Of a stretch of 64,000 bases of DNA, positions 11,209-19,945 are shown in pieces. The stretch comes from Kitasatospora sp. MAP12-44 (GTDB lineage Bacteria > Actinomycetota > Actinomycetes > Streptomycetales > Streptomycetaceae). The position numbers and the translations under genes are program-made. Below the pieces are notes generated by a model. That model saw nothing but the letters and a program-made list of their open reading frames with translations, searched no databases and was not told where the DNA came from. The stretch spans positions 5,952,001-6,016,000 of the forward strand of contig NZ_JARZAE010000004.1 in the NCBI RefSeq assembly GCF_029892095.1, given 5' to 3'. Within the stretch, counting starts at the first letter, position 1. Every line of letters begins with the position of its first letter.

Positions 11209-11336
11209 GGCGGCGTCTCCCGTGCGGGCGGCTCTGCTGGGCTCGCCTTCGACGCTAACCCACGGTGGCGGCTTTCCCCCGCTGGGCGAGCGATCCGACA
11301 CGTCCTGTCGCCCGGAGCGGCCCTAGGATGCGGAGC

Positions 11337-11729
11337 ATGGCATCGGTGGGAATCGTCCTGGTCTCGCACAGCCCGCAGCTGGCGGCCGGCCTGCGCGAGC
11401 TGACCGCGCAACTGGGCGGCGGGCACGTGGCGGTGGAGGTCGCGGCCGGGGCAGCGGACGGCGGGCTCGGCACGGCGTACGACCTGGTGCTGGGCGCGGT
11501 GGCGCGGGCCGACTCCGGTGCGGGGGTGCTGGTGCTGCCCGACCTGGGCAGTTCGGTGCTCACCGCGCGGGCCGCGCTGCTGGACCTCGGGCGGGACGAA
11601 GTCGTGCTGGCGGACGCGCCGTTCGTGGAGGGCGCGGTGGCCGCGGTGGTCACCGCCTCGACCGGGGCCGCGCTGGGACAGGTGCTGGCGGCGGCTCAGG
11701 AGGCCTGGCAGGTAAGGAAGTTGTCCTGA
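11337..11729 (+). CDS. dhaM: PTS-dependent dihydroxyacetone phosphotransferase subunit DhaM (EIIA domain)
   Basis: This 130-residue protein is the EIIA(Man)-like domain that accepts phosphate from HPr and passes it to DhaL-ADP. The phospho-accepting His lies in LVSHSPQLA near residue 9, and TAYDLVLGAV forms the subunit core. It has only the EIIA domain, without the HPr and EI-like domains of enterobacterial DhaM. ATG 11337 is preceded by GGAG and, 7 nt upstream, by the -10-like TAGGAT (11324-11329), so the mRNA may be leaderless or nearly so. It is transcribed divergently from dhaKL. Confidence 0.9.
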   Translation: MASVGIVLVSHSPQLAAGLRELTAQLGGGHVAVEVAAGAADGGLGTAYDLVLGAVARADSGAGVLVLPDLGSSVLTARAALLDLGRDEVVLADAPFVEGAVAAVVTASTGAALGQVLAAAQEAWQVRKLS

Positions 11730-11742
11730 GCTCCTGTTGCTC

Positions 11743-13455
11743 CTATTTGGCGTCGGCGTAGCACTCCACCACGGCGGTGCTCATCGGGAACGCCACCGGG
11801 GTGTCGCCGAAGACCAGTCGGCTGGCCTCCAGGGCGGCCTCGGCCACCGCGGCCGCCACCTCGTCCGCCAGGTTGGCGGGCGTGTGCACCACCACCTCGT
11901 CGTGCTGGAAGAAGACCAGGTGCGGGCGGTCGGCCGGGGTGGTCTCCAGCGCCATGAGCCTTCGGCGCAGCGCGGCGAGCAGGGCCAGCGCCCAGTCGGC
12001 CGCACTGGCCTGGATGACGAAGTTGCGGGTGAACCGGCCGCGGGCGCGCGCCGAGCGCCCGGCCGGGTCGGTGGCGTCGGCGCCCGGGGTGATCGCCTCG
12101 GTGAGGTCCAGCCAGGCGTCGGACGGCGGCGGGCAGGGGCGGCCCAGCCGGGAGTACACGATCCCGCCCTCCTCGCCGGTGCGCGCGGCCGCCTCGACGT
12201 AGCCCATGGCGGCCGGGTAGCGGTGGCGCAGGGTGGCCAGCAGCGGGCCGATGTCGCCGCTGGTCTGCCCGTACATCGCGCCGAGCAGGCCGAGCTTGGC
12301 CTTGTCCCGGTCGCCACGGAAGGCGGAGGCGGCCAGTGCCTCGTAGAGGTCGCCGCCGGCCGCCGTGCGGGCCAGGGCGGTGTCACCGGAGAGCGCCGTC
12401 AGCACCCGCGGCTCCAGCTGGGCGGCGTCGGCCACCACCAGCTCCCAGCCCGGGTCGGCGACCACCGCGCCGCGCAGGATCCGCGGGATCTGCAGCGCGC
12501 CGCCGCCCCGGCTGGCCCAGCGGCCGGAGACCACGCCGCCGACCACGTACTCGGGGCGGAACCGGCCGCCGCGTGCCCAGGCGTCCTGCCAGGCCCAGCC
12601 GTGCGCGGCGTGGATCCGGGCCAGCTCCTTGTAGCGGATCATCAGCTCGGCGGCCGGGTGGTCCACCTGGCGCAGCTCCCACGAGCGGGTGGAGGGGAGC
12701 TGGATGCCCTGGTCGGCGAAGGCGCGCAGCACCTGGCTGTGCGAGTCGGGGTTGAACGGGCGCCCGCCGAGCGCGTGCTGCAGCTGGGCGGCCAGCTCGG
12801 CGAGCCGGGCCGGCTGGGTGCCGGGGATGTGCGGGCGCGGGCCGAGCAGCTCGGTGAGCAGCGCGTCGTGCACCTCTTTGCGCCAGGGCAGACCGTCGTA
12901 CGCCATCTCGGCGGCGACCAGCGCGCCGGCCGACTCGGCGGCGACCAGCAGCCGGAACCGGGACCGCTCGGCCTCGCCCTCGATCGCCTGCAGCCGCTGC
13001 TGCTGGTCGGCGTGGACGGCCAGCACGGCCGCCAGCGGGTCGGTGGCGGGCGGGAGTTGCAGCCGGTCGGGGGCGAAGAGGGTGTCCTGGCCGTCGGAGC
13101 CGCCGGCCTCGGGCAGATCGGCCGGCACCGGCAGGCCGCGCAGCCGGGCCCAGCCGGCGCCGAGCGATCGGGGGTGGCCGAACCGGCCCTCGTGGGCCAG
13201 CAGCAGGGCCTCGGTCAGCCGCAGGTCGTGGCAGCGGGCCAGCCGGCCCGGCAGGCCGGGCAGCAGCGGGCTGTAGGCGGACTCGGCGGCGGCCCACACC
13301 CAGCGCGGGCGCTCGGCGGCCTCCAGCTCGGCGACCGGCCCGGGCAGCGCGGCGACCTTGATCGGCGGGCCGATCGGCACGCCGTCCTCGGTGAGCCGCT
13401 GCAGGCGGCCGCCGGGGCCCTGGGCATCCGGGACGAGCGCGATCCTGGGCGTCAT
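11743..13455 (-). CDS. DNA polymerase I-like protein (family A polymerase, nuclease domains absent or degenerate)
   Basis: This 570-residue protein resembles the C-terminal part of DNA polymerase I and is the type often annotated as bifunctional 3'-5' exonuclease/DNA polymerase in Streptomyces. Palm motif A reads ADAAQLEPR (near 340), motif B DKAKLGLLGAMYG (near 385) and motif C FFQHDEVVV (near 515). These keep the polymerase Asp, Lys, Tyr and His-Asp-Glu residues. The N-terminal 200 residues sit where the proofreading fold would be, but I see no DxE exonuclease motif. There is no 5' nuclease domain. A normal polA is presumably elsewhere. It converges with dhaM, 13 bp away. Confidence 0.85.
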   Translation of the reverse strand: MTPRIALVPDAQGPGGRLQRLTEDGVPIGPPIKVAALPGPVAELEAAERPRWVWAAAESAYSPLLPGLPGRLARCHDLRLTEALLLAHEGRFGHPRSLGAGWARLRGLPVPADLPEAGGSDGQDTLFAPDRLQLPPATDPLAAVLAVHADQQQRLQAIEGEAERSRFRLLVAAESAGALVAAEMAYDGLPWRKEVHDALLTELLGPRPHIPGTQPARLAELAAQLQHALGGRPFNPDSHSQVLRAFADQGIQLPSTRSWELRQVDHPAAELMIRYKELARIHAAHGWAWQDAWARGGRFRPEYVVGGVVSGRWASRGGGALQIPRILRGAVVADPGWELVVADAAQLEPRVLTALSGDTALARTAAGGDLYEALAASAFRGDRDKAKLGLLGAMYGQTSGDIGPLLATLRHRYPAAMGYVEAAARTGEEGGIVYSRLGRPCPPPSDAWLDLTEAITPGADATDPAGRSARARGRFTRNFVIQASAADWALALLAALRRRLMALETTPADRPHLVFFQHDEVVVHTPANLADEVAAAVAEAALEASRLVFGDTPVAFPMSTAVVECYADAK

Positions 13456-13578
13456 GGCGGTCTCCTCTCTGAGCTGGGCCGGCGGTGGACCGGGGTCAGT
13501 GCGACGTTAGCGGCTGGGTCCGACAGTGCTCGGCCAGGCCCCGCAGCGGCGCGTCCAGCAGCAGGGTGAACGGGGCAG

Positions 13579-13614
13579 AGTACTCCACGCGAGTACTGCC
13601 GGTCGGTCTAAGGT
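13579..13614 (+). promoter_or_regulatory. Promoter region of the M3 peptidase: AGTACT repeat plus -10 for a leaderless mRNA
   Basis: AGTACT occurs twice, at 13579-13584 and 13592-13597, each palindromic and spaced 13 bp start to start. TAAGGT (TANNNT pattern) at 13609-13614 lies 6 bp before the GTG at 13621, and no Shine-Dalgarno is present. This spacing is typical of leaderless Streptomyces transcripts. The AGTACT pair could be a regulator site. Confidence 0.4.
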
Positions 13615-13620
13615 CACCGG

Positions 13621-15648
13621 GTGACGAATAATCCCTTCCTCGCCCCGAGCTCACTGCCGTACCAGCTGCCGGACTTCGCGCGGATCCGCGACGAGCACTT
13701 CCGGCCGGCCCTCGAACAGGGCATGGACGAGCAGTTGGCACAGATCGCGGAGATCACCGGCAATCCCGCACCGGCGAGCTTCGAGAACACCCTGATCGCG
13801 CTGGAGCGCTCCGGCGGCCTGCTGCGCCGGGTGCTCGCGGTCTTCGACATCCAGAACTCGGCGGTCGTCAGCCCGGCGGTGCAGGCCCTGGACGCCGAGT
13901 TCCGCCCCCGGCTGGCCGCGCACAGCGACGCCGTCCACCTCGATCAGGCGCTCTTCGCCCGGATCGAGTCGGTCTACGCCCAGCGCGCCGACCTCGGGCT
14001 CGACCAGGAGTCGCTGCGGCTGCTGGAGCGCTACCGCACCCGGTTCCTGCGGGCCGGGGCGCAGTTGCCCGAGGCCGAGCAGCAGCGGCTGCGCGAGCTG
14101 AACGCCGAGATCGCCGTCGAGTCGGCGCGCTTCGAGAGCAACGTCTTCGAGGCGACCGCGGCCGGCGCGCTGGTGCTGGACAGCCCCGAGGAGCTGGCCG
14201 GACTCTCGCCCGACGCTATCGCCGCCGCCGAGGAGAACGGCCGAACGCTCGGCCACCCCGGCAAGTTCGTGCTGAGCCTGAAGAACTTCTCCAACCAGAT
14301 CGAGCTGGCCTCGCTGACCGACCGCGAGGTGCGGCGCCGACTGCTGGCGGCCTCGACCGAGCGGGCGCTGGCCGAGAACGGGCCGGTCGCAGTGCGGCTG
14401 GCGGGCCTGCGGGCCGAGCGGGCCGCCCTGTTCGGCTACCCGAGCCACGCCGCGTACGTGGTCGCGGACGAGACGGCGGGCAGCGTCGAGGCGGTCACCG
14501 CGCTGCTGGCCCGGCTCGTCCCGGCGGCCGTCGCCAACGCCGAGCGGGAGGCCGAGCGGCTGGTCAAGGCCGCCGCCGCGGACGGCGTCACCGACTTCGC
14601 CGCGCACGACTGGGCGTACTACGCCGAGCAGGTCCGCAAGGCCGAGTACGACCTGGACGCTGCGGCGCTGCGCCCGTACTTCGAGCTCGAACGCGTGCTG
14701 CACGACGGGGTGTTCCACGCCGCCGGGCAGGTCTACGGGCTGCGCCTGAGCGAGCGCACCGACCTGGTCGGCTACCACCCCGACACCCGGGTCTTCGAGG
14801 TCTTCGAGGAGGACGGCACCCCGCTGGGCCTCTTCCTGGCCGACCTGCACGCCCGCTCCTCCAAGCGCGGTGGCGCCTGGATGGACGAACTGGTCACCCA
14901 GTGCCACCTGTTCGACACCCGCCCGGTGGTCCACAACAACCTCAACATCCCGCGCCCGGCCCCCGGCGAGCCGGTGCTCCTGACCGGTGACGAAGTCACC
15001 ACCCTGTTCCACGAGTTCGGCCACGCGCTGCACGGGCTCTTCTCGGACGTCCGCTACCCGCTGCTGGCCGGCACGGCGGTGCCGCGGGACTTCGTGGAGT
15101 TCCCGTCCCAGGTCAATGAGATGTGGGCGAGCTGGCCGTCGATCCGGGCCAACTTCGCCAAGCACCACGAGACCGGCGAACCGCTGCCTGCCGAGCTGGC
15201 CGAACGGATGGCGGCGGCCGAGAACTTCGGCCAGGGCTTCAAGACCGTGGAGTACCTCGCGGCGGCGCTGCTGGACTGGGCCTGGCACACCGTTCCGGTC
15301 GGCACTCCGATCGCCGACGCGGCGCAGTTCGAGGCCCAGGCGCTGCGGGAGGCGGGCCTCGCGATGGACGCGATCCCGCCGCGCTACCGGACGACCTACT
15401 TCAACCACGTCTTCACCAGTGAGTACAGCGCGGCGTACTACGCCTACATCTGGTCCGAGGTGCTGGACGCCGACACGGTGGAGTGGTTCCGCGGCAACGG
15501 GCGGACGATCCGTGAGAGCGGCGAGCTGTTCCGGCGCGAACTCCTGGCGCGCGGCGGCAGCGTGGACGCGCTGGACGCGTTCCGCGCGGTGGTCGGCCGC
15601 GACCCCGAGGCGGCGCCGCTGCTGGCCCGCCGCGGGCTGGCCGGCTGA
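13621..15648 (+). CDS. M3-family metallopeptidase (oligopeptidase A / Dcp type)
   Basis: This is a cytoplasmic zinc endo-oligopeptidase or peptidyl-dipeptidase of family M3. It is 675 residues, the expected length. The zinc motif is HEFGHALHG (His464, Glu465, His468), with the third ligand expected in VEFPSQVNEMW about 26 residues later. There is no signal peptide. The GTG at 13621 has no Shine-Dalgarno, but a -10 hexamer sits 6 bp upstream, suggesting leaderless translation. The likely role is turnover of short peptides. It is divergent from the polymerase gene and convergent with the secreted G1 peptidase. Confidence 0.93.
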   Translation: MTNNPFLAPSSLPYQLPDFARIRDEHFRPALEQGMDEQLAQIAEITGNPAPASFENTLIALERSGGLLRRVLAVFDIQNSAVVSPAVQALDAEFRPRLAAHSDAVHLDQALFARIESVYAQRADLGLDQESLRLLERYRTRFLRAGAQLPEAEQQRLRELNAEIAVESARFESNVFEATAAGALVLDSPEELAGLSPDAIAAAEENGRTLGHPGKFVLSLKNFSNQIELASLTDREVRRRLLAASTERALAENGPVAVRLAGLRAERAALFGYPSHAAYVVADETAGSVEAVTALLARLVPAAVANAEREAERLVKAAAADGVTDFAAHDWAYYAEQVRKAEYDLDAAALRPYFELERVLHDGVFHAAGQVYGLRLSERTDLVGYHPDTRVFEVFEEDGTPLGLFLADLHARSSKRGGAWMDELVTQCHLFDTRPVVHNNLNIPRPAPGEPVLLTGDEVTTLFHEFGHALHGLFSDVRYPLLAGTAVPRDFVEFPSQVNEMWASWPSIRANFAKHHETGEPLPAELAERMAAAENFGQGFKTVEYLAAALLDWAWHTVPVGTPIADAAQFEAQALREAGLAMDAIPPRYRTTYFNHVFTSEYSAAYYAYIWSEVLDADTVEWFRGNGRTIRESGELFRRELLARGGSVDALDAFRAVVGRDPEAAPLLARRGLAG

Positions 15649-15664
15649 CCCGCGGTTGGTGCAC

Positions 15665-15700
15665 CGGTGCGCCGAGGGGTTGGTTCCCCTCGGCGCACCG
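15665..15700. terminator. Bidirectional hairpin terminator between convergent peptidase genes
   Basis: Perfect 15-bp arms, CGGTGCGCCGAGGGG at 15665-15679 and its complement at 15686-15700, enclose a TTGGTT loop. It sits between the stop of the M3 peptidase (15648) and the stop of the G1 peptidase (15722), so it can serve both strands. Confidence 0.85.
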
Positions 15701-15721
15701 GGCAGATCAGGGGGCGTTCTT

Positions 15722-16420
15722 TTAGCCCGGGATGATCGAGAACGAGCCGCCCTGCAGCGCGGTCTCGGTGTAGGGGCCGCTGTCCATGGACTGGGGGCTG
15801 TAGTAGCTGAAGGCGTGCCCGTTGACCGTCACGTTGGAGAAGCTCAGGTTGCTCCAGGACGGGTAGCTCTGGGTCGGCGATTCGATGACCGCCTCCGCGC
15901 TGATGTTCTGGGCACTCAGGCGCTTGGTGACGCTCTTCGTCCAGCCCTTGGTGTTGTCGGTCAGCTTGAGGGTGTAGCTGCCGCGGGTGACGGTGACCAC
16001 GCTGGCGGTGAAGTTGTCACCGGCGCTGACCGCGTTGCTGAAGTAGACCGGCGCGGCCGGGTACATCTCGTACCAGCCGGAGTAGACCGGCGAGCCGCTG
16101 GAGCAGTCCACCTGCACGCCGGTCTGCTCGACGGTCTGCGAGCCGTAGCCGTCGATGCCGATCCAGGGCGCGAACAGGTCGTTGGTGGTGTTGCACTGGA
16201 CATCGGGCATGGTCCAGGAGCCGGTGACGTTCTTGAAGCCGCTGCCCTGGGCGACGTAGCCGCCCCAGGTGCTGTTGCCGGAGAACGGCTGGCCGCCGTG
16301 GCCGAACTGCACCGGCGCGAAGCTGATACCGGTGGCGGCGGTCGCCGGGGCGGCGATGGCCGCGCCGGAGACGGCGAGCAGGACGGCGAGCCCGGCGCGC
16401 ACCGTACGAAGGCTGGACAT
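15722..16420 (-). CDS. Secreted G1-family (eqolisin-like) glutamic endopeptidase
   Basis: The 232-residue protein begins with a signal peptide (basic RTVRAG, hydrophobic LAVLLAVSG, cleavage near APATAA). The mature part is a Ser/Thr/Gly/Trp-rich beta-sandwich typical of peptidase family G1, acid proteases that use a Gln-Glu dyad. Segments match the family: STWGGYV, WIGIDGYG followed by VEQTGV (candidate catalytic Gln), GWYEMYP, and AEAVIESPT (candidate catalytic Glu). G1 enzymes are best known from fungi, and bacterial members are fewer. ATG 16420 follows GAGGAGACC. It is a single gene, divergent from the downstream regulator. Confidence 0.82.
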   Translation of the reverse strand: MSSLRTVRAGLAVLLAVSGAAIAAPATAATGISFAPVQFGHGGQPFSGNSTWGGYVAQGSGFKNVTGSWTMPDVQCNTTNDLFAPWIGIDGYGSQTVEQTGVQVDCSSGSPVYSGWYEMYPAAPVYFSNAVSAGDNFTASVVTVTRGSYTLKLTDNTKGWTKSVTKRLSAQNISAEAVIESPTQSYPSWSNLSFSNVTVNGHAFSYYSPQSMDSGPYTETALQGGSFSIIPG

Positions 16421-16676
16421 GGGGGTCTCCTCGCGTGGGGGTACGTGGATGTCGCCCGCAGTGCACCGCCGGGTGGGGGACCGGCGGAGTATCCGAAGCG
16501 ATGCGGCTCAGCCTGCGGTCAGCCGGCGACCTGCAGGAAGGTGCTGACCGGGACCGGAACGCGACATGGCGGAAACATGTCATTCGATCAAGCTCTTGAT
16601 TTCCGGTCTGGCGTGGCCCAGAGTCGGGCACGGGCCGGAACGGGACAACGGCCTTGACAGCGGGGGGTGGTGCCGG

Positions 16677-17645
16677 GTGGTGGAGCAGCGGACCGGACGA
16701 TTCGCCGGGCTCGGCCTGGCCGCCGACCAGGAGCTGCTCTATGTGCACCTGCTCGGGATCTCCAGCGGTACCGCCCAGCAGCTGGGCGCCGCACTCGGCC
16801 TCGGCAGCGAGCGGGCCGCGGCGGCGCTGGCGGCGCTCGCCGCCCACGGGCTGGTCGAACGGCCGGGCGCGGAGGGCGGGTTGTGGAGCGCGACCGCGCC
16901 GGATGTGGCGCTGGAGGAACTGCTGCTGCGGCGCGAGGTGGAACTGCGGCGCACCCGGGGCCGGATCAACGAGCTGATGCGCACCTACCGCCGCTCACGG
17001 CCCGGTTCGCAGGCCGGCGAACTGGTCGAGATCATCAGCGGCCGGGAGTCCATCGCGGAGCTCTGGCGCACCCTCCAGCTGGGCGTGCGCCACCAGTTGC
17101 GGGTGATGGACAAGCCCCCCTACATCCAGCGCTCCGACCCCGCACTCGAACTCGCCACGCTGGCCCGGGGCGTGCGGATGTGCACGGTCTACGAGAGCCG
17201 GGTGCTGCGCGAGCCGGACCGGCTGGCCGAGATCTACCCGGTGATGGAGGCCGGTGAGCAGGCCCGGGTGCTGCCCGAACTGCCGCTGAAACTGGTGCTG
17301 GTGGACGACCGCTGGGCGCTGCTGCCGGTCAGCTCGGGCACCGAGCTGGAGAGCGTGCTGCTGGTCCGCCCGTCCTCGCTGCTCGACGCGCTGGCCGGGC
17401 TCTTCGAGCTCTACTGGTCGCGGGCCATGCGGATGCCCGCGCCGGACTCCGCCGAGCTGCCGCAGGACCGCCACCGCCAGCTGCTCACCCTGCTGGCCGC
17501 CGGGCTGACCGACGAGAGCATCGCGCGCCAGATGGGCGTCTCCACCCGTACCGTGCAGCGCTGGGTACGGGAGTTGATGGACCGCTTCGGTGCCCGCACC
17601 CGGTTCCAGGCCGGTATCCAGGCGGCCCGGGCCGACCTGCTCTAG
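16677..17645 (+). CDS. Transcriptional regulator with TrmB-like N-terminus and LuxR-type C-terminal HTH
   Basis: This approximately 322-residue protein has two parts. The N-terminus (about 15-75) looks like a TrmB-type winged helix (ELLYVHLLGI, then LAALAAHGLVERPG) followed by a helical linker. The C-terminus (about 260-320) is a LuxR/FixJ-type helix-turn-helix (LAAGLTDESIARQMGVST, RTVQRWV). This pairing is common among uncharacterised Streptomyces regulators. Start choice: two consecutive GTG codons (16677, 16680) follow a GGGGGG run; the frame is open further upstream to 16566. The target is unknown. It could act on the secreted hydrolases on either side, by position only. Confidence 0.8.
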   Translation: MVEQRTGRFAGLGLAADQELLYVHLLGISSGTAQQLGAALGLGSERAAAALAALAAHGLVERPGAEGGLWSATAPDVALEELLLRREVELRRTRGRINELMRTYRRSRPGSQAGELVEIISGRESIAELWRTLQLGVRHQLRVMDKPPYIQRSDPALELATLARGVRMCTVYESRVLREPDRLAEIYPVMEAGEQARVLPELPLKLVLVDDRWALLPVSSGTELESVLLVRPSSLLDALAGLFELYWSRAMRMPAPDSAELPQDRHRQLLTLLAAGLTDESIARQMGVSTRTVQRWVRELMDRFGARTRFQAGIQAARADLL

Positions 17646-17659
17646 GCACGGACCAGGAC

Positions 17660-19097
17660 TCAGAGGGTCACGGTGACGGTGATCCGGGTGCCCGGGCGGG
17701 CGCGGGGGAGCAGGATCCAGGCGTGGCCGGGGCGGCTGGTGTCGACCACCGCCACGGGCGTTCCGGTGACCTGGACCCGGGCGCCCGGCGGGATCGCCAG
17801 TTCGGACCAACCGCCTTGGCCGGTGGTGAAGTCGAGCGTGTAGTCGGTGCCGTCGAAGGACTCGTCGAGTGGTTGGCCGGCCAACGCGACCGGGTACGGC
17901 TCGAAGGCCGGTCCGTCGCCCGGCGCCGGGCGGCCGTCGGGGCCGAGCGCGCAGTAACCGCCGGTGCCCTGGCACCAGTACCACATGGTCCAGCCGGTCG
18001 CGAAGCCGGACATCGCCACGACCTGGCGGGCCACCAGCTCGGTGTTGCCCGGGGTGCGGGAGTTCGGCGGACCCCACTCGCCGACCAGCACGGGCAGCCG
18101 ATGGGCCTGCGGGTAGGCCGTGATGGCTGCGGTGTAGTTCTCGATGAAGCCGTCGGCGGGGGTTCCAGTCGGCGCCGTTCTCCACCGCGGTGTCGTAGAA
18201 GTGCGGCGCGTAGCCGATCCGCGGCCGGCCGGCCCGCGGATCCGTGAACCCGGGCAGCTGGGTCGGCACCCCCTGGCCGACCAGCACGGTGGGCTCGACG
18301 AAGAGCCAACTGCGGCTGTCCACCGAGCGGATGGCGCCGATCAGCCGCCGGTACATATCGGCCAGCCGGCCCTGTTCGAGGGCGGCGGAGGAGGCGGCCA
18401 GCACCGCCGGGTCGGTGGGGTCGCCGTTGATCGGGCCGAACGGCTCGTTGAACAGGTCGTAGCCCAGCAGCGAGCGGTGGCCGCGCAGTTGGCCGGCCAG
18501 CCAGCTGTAGAAGCCGGCCTGCCAGCGCCGCAGGTCGGCGTCGTCGTAGAGGTGGCGGAAGGCTGCCTGGACGGACGGTTCGAAGTAGCCCGCGAACCAG
18601 TCGGACGGGTCGGGCACGAACGGCAGCCCGTCGTCCCGGGTGGCCCAGATCGGGATGCCGCGGTCGCCGCCGCCGAACTCCGGTCCGTAGACGTCCTGGT
18701 GGAAGTCGATCAGGGCGAGCAGGCCGTAGCGGTCGGCCCAGCCCAGGAGTTGCTGGAGCTTGCCGAGTTCCACGCTGTCGTACTGGCCGCGGGCGGGCTC
18801 CAGGCGGTTCCAGGAGATCGCCACCCGCAGCAGGGTGAAGCCGTGTGCGGCGATCGAGCGGACGTCGGCCTCGGTGGTCTCGTCGTACTTGTCCACGTTG
18901 AAGCCGCGCAGTTGCAGGGTGCGGCCGGCCGGGTCGGTGAAGAGCGTGCGACCGTCCGAGGTGGTGGTCGTACCGGTGGGGAACTCGGCCTGGCTGCAGG
19001 CGGGTTGGCTGACCGCGGCGGTGGGGGCGGCGGCGCCGGTGGTGAGCACGGCGGCGACGGTCAGCGACAGGGCGGCGGCGGTTCGGCGGACGCGCAC
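17660..19097 (-). pseudogene. Secreted GH5 glycoside hydrolase (endoglycoceramidase-like), frameshifted
   Basis: The first part (19097 to about 18165) has a signal peptide and a GH5 barrel of endoglycoceramidase type: RGFNVDKYDE, LLRVAISWNRLEP, IDFHQDVYG, and the acid/base Glu in GYDLFNEPFG. After NGADWNP the frame shifts. The rest, including the nucleophile Glu in VLVGEWGPP and a C-terminal beta domain, continues in another frame to the stop at 17660. The break falls at a G5 run (18158-18162) and is explained by one extra or two missing bases. As given, the product lacks its nucleophile. GTG 19097 follows GAGG; GTG 19103 is an alternative. Confidence 0.85.
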
Positions 19098-19181
19098 GGG
19101 CACCTCGCACGGGGCTGGGCGGTGGGGGAGCGCCGATCCTGCCCGATCGTCAGGGGGTGCACAAGGGTGCCCGCCGAAAGC

Positions 19182-19799
19182 TCAGGGGGCGCTCGGCGGC
19201 AGGGTGGCGGCCGGCAGTGGGGCGGCGGCGGCGAGCCGGCCCCAGAGCAGGTCGGCCAGCGCCTGCACCATCCGGGCCCGCGGGCAGGGGCGTTGCTCCA
19301 GCCACCAGTCCCCGGCCGCCAGCACCATCCCGGTGATGGCCCGACCCCAGGTCTCCGAGAGCAGCGGCGCGTCCGGTCCGAGGTCCACCTGGGCGGTCAC
19401 CGCCCGGGTGATCTCGTCGGCGATCTGCCGCATCGCGGGCGCCAGCGCGTTGCCGACGCCGGTCGGGTCGCCCGCCTCGGGGTGGGTGAGCAACTGGTAG
19501 ACCTGCGGCCGGGCTTCGATCCCGGCGAGGTAGGTGTCCAGGACGAGTTCCACGCGCTCGCGGCGCTCCAGGGGTTCGGCCAGCGCGGCGCGCATCGCGT
19601 CCAGCAGACCGGCGGTGTGCCGCGCGGTCAGGGCCTGGAAGAGGCCGTTGCGGTCGCCGAAGTGCCGGTAAAGGATCGGCTTGGTGATGCCGGCCTCGGC
19701 GGCGATGGCGTTCATGCTCGCCCCCGGGCCCTCCCGGCGCACCACCCGGTCGGCGGCGTTGAGCAGCTGCTCCCGGCGCGGTTCCTCCAAGGCTGCCAC
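19182..19799 (-). CDS. TetR-family transcriptional repressor
   Basis: The 205-residue protein has a TetR N-terminal HTH (about residues 8-55): LLNAADRVVRREG, then ITKPILYRHFGDRNGLF, which carries the recognition helix. The C-terminal ligand domain is not assignable by eye. It starts at a GTG (19799) with GGGGGTCGC just upstream. It is divergent from the acyl-CoA dehydrogenase gene, with a palindrome between them, so it is probably an autorepressor that also controls the dehydrogenase. An acyl-CoA ligand would fit the context but is inferred. Confidence 0.9.
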   Translation of the reverse strand: MAALEEPRREQLLNAADRVVRREGPGASMNAIAAEAGITKPILYRHFGDRNGLFQALTARHTAGLLDAMRAALAEPLERRERVELVLDTYLAGIEARPQVYQLLTHPEAGDPTGVGNALAPAMRQIADEITRAVTAQVDLGPDAPLLSETWGRAITGMVLAAGDWWLEQRPCPRARMVQALADLLWGRLAAAAPLPAATLPPSAP

Positions 19800-19827
19800 G
19801 CGACCCCCTCCGTGTTCCGTGCGCTCG

Positions 19828-19882
19828 TTGACATCCGTTACCTATCAGTAGCAGACTCCCACCGATGTTACCCGCGGTAACA
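19828..19882. promoter_or_regulatory. Intergenic TetR-type operator and promoter elements
   Basis: A perfect inverted repeat with 7-bp arms, TGTTACC-CGC-GGTAACA, is at 19866-19882, between the divergent tetR and dehydrogenase starts. A second GTTACC half occurs at 19837-19842. TTGACA at 19828-19833 is a good -35 for rightward transcription, although the matching -10 is weak. The layout suits a TetR repressor controlling both directions. Confidence 0.6.
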
Positions 19883-19945
19883 CCTGGCGGCGCGACCCTG
19901 ATACCTCGCGACTCCGCTCTCCCACCCTTGACCCCTGGAGGCACC

